Source of the DNA: Mangrovihabitans endophyticus
GTDB lineage: Bacteria; Actinomycetota; Actinomycetes; Mycobacteriales; Micromonosporaceae
Assembly (NCBI RefSeq): GCF_014646155.1
Contig: NZ_BMMX01000043.1
Location: 1 to 47,623, forward strand
DNA length: 47,623 nucleotides
Direction of reading: 5' to 3'
Position numbers and translations under genes: made by a program. The notes under the pieces are model-generated. The model was not told the DNA's origin and searched no databases. It saw nothing but the letters and a program-made list of their open reading frames with translations. Of the stretch, positions 43,800 to 47,623 are shown piece by piece (the stretch's first letter is position 1; each line of letters starts with the position of its first letter).

Positions 43800-44483
43800 G
43801 TGAACGACCTAGTCGACACCACCGAAATGTATTTGCGCACCATCCTCGAGCTCGAAGAGGAAGGCGTTCCTCCGTTGCGCGCCCGGATCGCCGAGCGGCT
43901 GCACCAGAGCGGCCCCACGGTGAGCCAGACGGTCGCCCGGATGGAACGTGACGGCCTGCTGACCATCGAGAACGATCGGCACCTCGTGCTCACCGCGCAC
44001 GGCCGCGACGCCGCCGTCTCCGTGATGCGCAAGCATCGCCTCGCCGAGCTGCTACTGGTCAACGTGATCGGCATGCCCTACGAGGAGGCCCATGAGGAGG
44101 CCTGCCGCTGGGAGCACGTGATGAGCGACTCGGTGGAGAAGAAGGTCTACGAGCTGCTCAACAAGCCGACCCGCTCGCCGTACGGCAATCCGATCCCCGG
44201 CCTGGACGCCCTGGGCGACATCGTGCCCGCACCGAACGAGGCGGTGTCCGCCGAGCGCAACCTCGCCTTCCCCGGCCTGACCGGCAGCGTCGTGGTGCGC
44301 CGCATCTGCGAGAGCGTGCAGACCAACGCGGGCGTGCTACGCCAGTTGCACTCGGCGGGGATCGACCCGGGCGCGACCGTGACGGTGGCGCAGGAGCGCG
44401 ACGGTGTGACAATCGACCGCTCCGGCGACAAGATCAGGCTGCCGCGCGAGGTGGCGTCTCGGGTGTTCGTGGATGCGGTCTGA
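43800..44483 (+). CDS. ideR: Iron-dependent transcriptional repressor IdeR (DtxR family)
   Basis: 227 residues. It represses iron-uptake genes when loaded with Fe2+. The N-terminal winged helix has VDTTEMYLRTILELEEEG and GPTVSQTVARMERDGL. Metal ligands are in place: Met10, His79 and Glu83 region (KHRLAELLLVNVIG), and EEACRWEHVMSD, which supplies His98, Cys102, Glu105 and His106 by DtxR numbering. A C-terminal SH3-like (FeoA) domain occupies about 150-227. GTG 43800 has GAGGAGG 8 nt upstream. The gene is divergent from acuC. Confidence 0.96.
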   Translation: MNDLVDTTEMYLRTILELEEEGVPPLRARIAERLHQSGPTVSQTVARMERDGLLTIENDRHLVLTAHGRDAAVSVMRKHRLAELLLVNVIGMPYEEAHEEACRWEHVMSDSVEKKVYELLNKPTRSPYGNPIPGLDALGDIVPAPNEAVSAERNLAFPGLTGSVVVRRICESVQTNAGVLRQLHSAGIDPGATVTVAQERDGVTIDRSGDKIRLPREVASRVFVDAV

Positions 44484-44495
44484 CCAGCGACGCCG

Positions 44496-45038
44496 TCAGC
44501 CGTTGGTGGTGTCCATCGCCTTGGCGAGGTCGAGCAGGCTGTCCGACATCGCGCTGACGTCGTCGGACTTCGCGCCGGGCGCGAAGACGAACTTGAGCGT
44601 CTGCAACTGCTTGGCCTCGCTGAGCCAACTGATCTCGATGGTCGGCCCGTGCCCGTCGGTGGCCGTGCCGACCACCCGGTAACCGGTCTGGCCCAGGCCC
44701 TTGAGTTTGCTGGACCCCTTGGGCGCGCCGTCGGCGAACAGGTCCGCGTCCACGCTCTTGTTCTGCGCCACGGCGAGAGCGAGGTACGGCCAGGTGCCAC
44801 CCTGGGTGCCCACCACGCACGTGGCGGTGTCGTCCGCCGACCGGGCTGCGGCCACGTCGAACCGCACACCGATGGTGTCGGCGATGAAGTCGTAGTCCCA
44901 GAGGATGCAGATGCCGCCGGCCGACGCGGCCGGTTCCTGGACCGGTGACGGCGCCGGGGCGGAAGCGGTGGCGGCTTCATGCTCGGTGCAGCCCGCGAGC
45001 GCGAGCACCAGTCCGATGGCGAAAAGTCGCGAGCGCAC
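44496..45038 (-). CDS. Putative lipoprotein, unknown function
   Basis: 180 residues. Signal peptide VRSRLFAIGLVLALAGC ends in a lipobox (LAGC), so the mature protein is lipid-anchored outside the membrane. A short Ala/Pro/Ser linker precedes a domain of about 130 residues with two cysteines (GICILWD, ATCVVGT), probably a disulfide, and a final helix (DVSAMSDSLLDLAKAMD). It looks like a small DUF3558-type or similar surface protein, but I am not sure. GTG 45038 has GGAGG 7 nt upstream. Convergent with ideR. Confidence 0.85.
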   Translation of the reverse strand: MRSRLFAIGLVLALAGCTEHEAATASAPAPSPVQEPAASAGGICILWDYDFIADTIGVRFDVAAARSADDTATCVVGTQGGTWPYLALAVAQNKSVDADLFADGAPKGSSKLKGLGQTGYRVVGTATDGHGPTIEISWLSEAKQLQTLKFVFAPGAKSDDVSAMSDSLLDLAKAMDTTNG

Positions 45039-45103
45039 CTGATGTCCTCCCGGGTGATCGGGCCACACCGTACTGGTCCGAACACCCGAGGCGAAAGACC
45101 GGC

Positions 45104-45328
45104 TCAGCAGTCACCAACGTACGGACAGTGACGACAGCCCCGTCCGCAGCAGGTGCCCCGGCGCGCGAGAAACGCCGCGGTCAGCACAAACAGGCCGCTG
45201 TCCGGGTCGGCGTAGCCGGCTTGGCCGGCGTCCAGGGCCGCGGCGTGCGCCGCGAGAATGTCGGCACGCCGGGGGTGATCCGGCGCCAGCCGCGTGGGAT
45301 GCGGCTCGGTGAGCGGGCGCCGGTCCAT
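45104..45328 (-). CDS. DUF5522 small cysteine-rich protein
   Basis: 74 residues. The C-terminal TCCGRGCRHCPYVG is the family signature and may bind a metal. The N-terminus (HPTRLAPDHPRRADILAAH) is basic. Function unknown. ATG 45328 lacks a Shine-Dalgarno; TATCGT ends 6 nt before it. A longer upstream frame is Arg-rich and overlaps the divergent hydrolase gene. Confidence 0.85.
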   Translation of the reverse strand: MDRRPLTEPHPTRLAPDHPRRADILAAHAAALDAGQAGYADPDSGLFVLTAAFLARRGTCCGRGCRHCPYVGDC

Positions 45329-45334
45329 GGCCCG

Positions 45335-45340
45335 ACGATA
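45335..45340 (-). promoter_or_regulatory. Putative -10 (TATCGT), leaderless promoter of the DUF5522 gene
   Basis: TATCGT on the minus strand with 6 nt to the ATG. Confidence 0.5.
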
Positions 45341-45395
45341 CGGCCCGGCCCGCAGGCGCGGTCTAATGGAACCCACCCGCGAACGAGGAGAGCCC

Positions 45396-46298
45396 GTGAT
45401 CAACGATCGGCTGATCGACGCCGGGGAGCTGCCCATCGCCGTCCGCGACTTCGGCGGCAGCCGGCCGCCGCTGGTGCTGTTGCACGGCGACGGGAGCAAT
45501 CTGGCGCACATGACCACGCTCGCCCGCGCGCTGCGCCCCCGGCACCGGGTGATCACCATGGACCTGCGCGGGCACGGCCGTTCCGGAGATGGGCCCTGGA
45601 CCTGGGACGCCGCCCTGGCCGACATCGCCGCGGTCGTGGTGCAGATGGAACTGGACCGGCCCGCGGTGGCCGGTCATGCGCTGGGCGGCATGCTGGCTGC
45701 CCGGTGGGCCGCACGGCATCCGGAGTCGCCCGGTGTGATCAGCCTGGACGGCGTCCCGCCGCCCAGCCGGCCCGACCGTCTCCCGGGTCTGCCCGCGGAC
45801 AAGGCCGAGACGCAACTGGCCGAGCTGCGCACGCTGGAGGATGCCGAGCACCCGGGAGCCGGCGGGGTGATCGAGCCGGACCAGCTTGCCGACCTGGTGG
45901 AACGGCAGCGCATGGCGGCACGGGACATGGGCGCCAACGAGAAGGTGTGGATCGAGGGCTTCCGCCGCAACCTGGTGCACCGCGACGGCGCGACGTCGAT
46001 GCGGCCGTCCGCGCCGGACCGGGCGCAAATCCGGGCGATGATGACCGACCTGGACCTCGCTCACGCGTACGCGGAAATCCGCTGCCCGGCCCTGTTCGTG
46101 CTGGCCACCCGGGACGAGCCGGGGCGGGAGGCGTTCGGCGACCTCTACGCGGCACACCGCCGGTTCCTGACCGAGCAGGTGGCGGCCGCGCCGCACGTAC
46201 GGCATCTGCAGCTCGCGGACGCCTCGCACGCCATGGTGATGGAGCAGCCCGAGTTGCTGGCGCAGGTGATCGGCGACTTCCTGGCCGACGCGGGCTGA
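45396..46298 (+). CDS. Alpha/beta-hydrolase-fold protein lacking the nucleophile serine
   Basis: 300 residues with a complete alpha/beta-hydrolase core: LVLLHGDGSN (oxyanion HG), ITMDLRGHGRSGDGP, the nucleophile elbow GHALGG, FVLATRDEP near the acid, and ADASHAMVMEQP with the catalytic His. The elbow is G-H-A-L-G-G: the codon is GCG (Ala) where hydrolases have Ser, Cys or Asp. So the protein is probably not a classical hydrolase. GTG 45396 has GAGGAG 5 nt upstream; an ATG at 45366 would add ten residues. Divergent from the DUF5522 gene. Confidence 0.88.
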   Translation: MINDRLIDAGELPIAVRDFGGSRPPLVLLHGDGSNLAHMTTLARALRPRHRVITMDLRGHGRSGDGPWTWDAALADIAAVVVQMELDRPAVAGHALGGMLAARWAARHPESPGVISLDGVPPPSRPDRLPGLPADKAETQLAELRTLEDAEHPGAGGVIEPDQLADLVERQRMAARDMGANEKVWIEGFRRNLVHRDGATSMRPSAPDRAQIRAMMTDLDLAHAYAEIRCPALFVLATRDEPGREAFGDLYAAHRRFLTEQVAAAPHVRHLQLADASHAMVMEQPELLAQVIGDFLADAG

Positions 46299-46305
46299 CG
46301 TTCCC

Positions 46306-47481
46306 TCAGCGGGAGGCGGGGCGCGCCGCACCGCTCGCCGCGACGCCCAGGCCCAGCGCGACAAGCACGGCCAGCATCGCGTGCAGCACGCCGAAGCGCC
46401 CCGCCAGGAACCCGATCAGCGGCGGCCCGGCCAGGAACGCGCCATAACCGATGGCGCCCGCCACGGACACGTCGACCGCGGCCCGCACCGGGTCGTCGGC
46501 CGCCGCGCTCATGCCGATCGGGAAGCCCAGCGACGCCCCGGCACCCCAGAACACCGCGCCGGCCAGCGCCACCGGTACGCCCGCGCCGACGACCACCAAC
46601 AGCAGGCCCAGCACGCCGGACCCGGCGGTCAGCCGCAGCACGGTCACCCGGCCCCAGCGTTCGATGGCGACGCCGCCGAAGAACCGAGCCACGGTCATCG
46701 CGGCGACGAACGCCCCGAACGCCGTCGCGGCGACCGTCTCCCCCGCCCGGTAGTCGTCCACCAGACCGATGGCCAGCCAGTCGTTCGCCGTACCCTCGGT
46801 GAAACCGAACCCCAGCATGACCAGCCCGATCAGCAGCGTGCGCGGGGTGCGCCACGCTTGACGTACGCGGGGCGGCTGCCGACCGCCGGGGGGAGGCGCC
46901 GGATGCGGGAGGAAGCGGCGCACCGTGACCACCATCGCGCCGCCGGTGAGCACCGCGGTGCCGGCCAGTTGAACGGACAGCGACACCCCGGCCGCGGCGG
47001 CGGCCGCGCTGAGCCCCGCACCGGCCACCGTGCCCAGGCTGAACCCGGCGTGGAAGCGCGGCATGACGGTGCGGCGCAGAGACCGCTCGACGGCCGCCCC
47101 TTCCACGTTCATCGCCACGTCCCAGGTGCTGTTGCCGACGCCGACGAGCACCAGGCCCACGCCGGCCAGCGGCACCGAAGCGGCGTACGCTCCGACGGCC
47201 AGTCCGATCAGGCCGAGCGCAAGCGCGGTGCTGCCGGCGAGCACCGCCCGCGCCGCACCGGCACGGTGCACGAGCGGCCCGGCCAGCGGCACCCAGGCGA
47301 TGGCGGCAGCCGACAGGCAGAGCAGCAGCAGGCCGAACCCGGCCGGGGAGAGACCGAGATCATCGCGGGCGGCGGGAGCGCGACCGAGCCATCCGGCGTA
47401 GGCGAGACCATTGGCGGCGAACGTGACGCCGACGGCGACCTTGGCCCGGCGCAGCCGTGACCGGTCGAGCTCCAGCGTCAT
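46306..47481 (-). CDS. MFS transporter
   Basis: 391 residues with about 12 membrane helices. VTFAANGLAYAGWLGRAPAARDDLGLSP, VPLAGPLVHRAGAARAV (motif A region), STWDVAMNVEGA and MPRFHAGFSLG resemble the YbjJ-like sugar/drug MFS subfamily. The substrate cannot be inferred. ATG 47481 is preceded by TAGGTT and 6 nt, without Shine-Dalgarno, another leaderless pattern. Convergent with the hydrolase gene (7 bp between stops). Confidence 0.92.
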   Translation of the reverse strand: MTLELDRSRLRRAKVAVGVTFAANGLAYAGWLGRAPAARDDLGLSPAGFGLLLLCLSAAAIAWVPLAGPLVHRAGAARAVLAGSTALALGLIGLAVGAYAASVPLAGVGLVLVGVGNSTWDVAMNVEGAAVERSLRRTVMPRFHAGFSLGTVAGAGLSAAAAAAGVSLSVQLAGTAVLTGGAMVVTVRRFLPHPAPPPGGRQPPRVRQAWRTPRTLLIGLVMLGFGFTEGTANDWLAIGLVDDYRAGETVAATAFGAFVAAMTVARFFGGVAIERWGRVTVLRLTAGSGVLGLLLVVVGAGVPVALAGAVFWGAGASLGFPIGMSAAADDPVRAAVDVSVAGAIGYGAFLAGPPLIGFLAGRFGVLHAMLAVLVALGLGVAASGAARPASR

Positions 47482-47487
47482 GATCTC

Positions 47488-47493
47488 AACCTA
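47488..47493 (-). promoter_or_regulatory. Putative -10 (TAGGTT), leaderless promoter of the MFS gene
   Basis: TAGGTT on the minus strand with 6 nt to the ATG at 47481. Confidence 0.5.
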
Positions 47494-47557
47494 GCCCGCA
47501 GGCAGCCCAGCACCGCGCCACCGGCCCACCCACCCAGCGCCCGCCGCTCGTGCCCGG

Positions 47558-47623
47558 CCTACCCGCCGCCCGCGCCAGGCCTGCCCGCCGCCCGCGCCCG
47601 GCCCGCCGCCCGTGCCAGGCCGT
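47558..47623. repeat. 22-bp tandem repeat at window end
   Basis: Two similar 22-bp units (47558-47579, 47580-47601) of the form cctgcccgccgcccgcgccagg and a third shorter one run to the window end. All but two bases are G/C outside the variable positions; no gene is visible. Confidence 0.75.

Overview
The window is chromosomal DNA from a high-GC Gram-positive bacterium (actinomycete). The evidence is strongly GC-biased codons, many GTG starts, 4-nt ATGA/GTGA gene overlaps, a set of Actinobacteria-restricted DUF families (DUF3159, DUF3710, DUF3093, DUF4193, DUF3039, DUF3099, DUF7455, DUF5522, DUF2637), an HrdB/SigA with an Ala/Lys-rich N-terminal extension, and a DtxR-family IdeR. A Micromonosporaceae-type host (Actinoplanes or Micromonospora relatives) seems most likely, but that is inference. 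I see no rRNA, tRNA, CRISPR array, insertion sequence or prophage.

Layout. (1) 0.2-3.4 kb: fadA-fadB beta-oxidation pair. (2) 3.6-5.5 kb: a Pro/Gly/Tyr-repeat membrane protein and a DUF2637-HTH membrane protein. (3) 5.6-11.7 kb, minus strand: three tandem membrane-anchored PQQ-like beta-propeller proteins followed by an OmpR-family response regulator and its histidine kinase. (4) 11.8-16.6 kb: dxs (isoprenoid precursors), a dicarboxylate symporter and a TRAM-domain RNA methyltransferase. (5) 16.6-20.1 kb: a KimA-like APC permease divergent from two TrkA-type K+ regulatory subunits. (6) 20.1-28.3 kb: DUF3159, OB-fold protein, DUF3710, dut, DUF3093, unknown, DUF4193, a LytR_C/Cei-like protein, suhB and the principal sigma factor. 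(7) 28.5-34.0 kb: DUF7455, a DEAD/DEAH helicase, DUF3039, psuG-psuK (pseudouridine catabolism), DUF3099 and an HhH-GPD repair protein. (8) 34.0-36.8 kb: an unusual tract of at least seven different tandem repeat arrays around one orphan gene. (9) 36.8-47.5 kb: SigB-like sigma factor, Spo0M-like protein, dtd, an APH-fold kinase, a GNAT/acyl-CoA-synthetase fusion next to the deacetylase AcuC, ideR, a lipoprotein, DUF5522, a serine-less alpha/beta-hydrolase and an MFS transporter.

From memory, the order dxs - RNA methyltransferase - APC permease - ceoB - ceoC - DUF3159 - OB-fold - dut - DUF3093 - DUF4193 - cei - suhB - sigA - sigB - ideR follows the Mycobacterium tuberculosis segment Rv2682c-Rv2711, so most of the window is an ancient core block. 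The accessory-looking parts are the propeller/two-component cluster (region 3) and the repeat tract (region 8).

At least eight genes have a TANNNT hexamer ending 6-8 nt before the start codon and no Shine-Dalgarno sequence, which points to extensive leaderless transcription. These sites were used to choose several starts.
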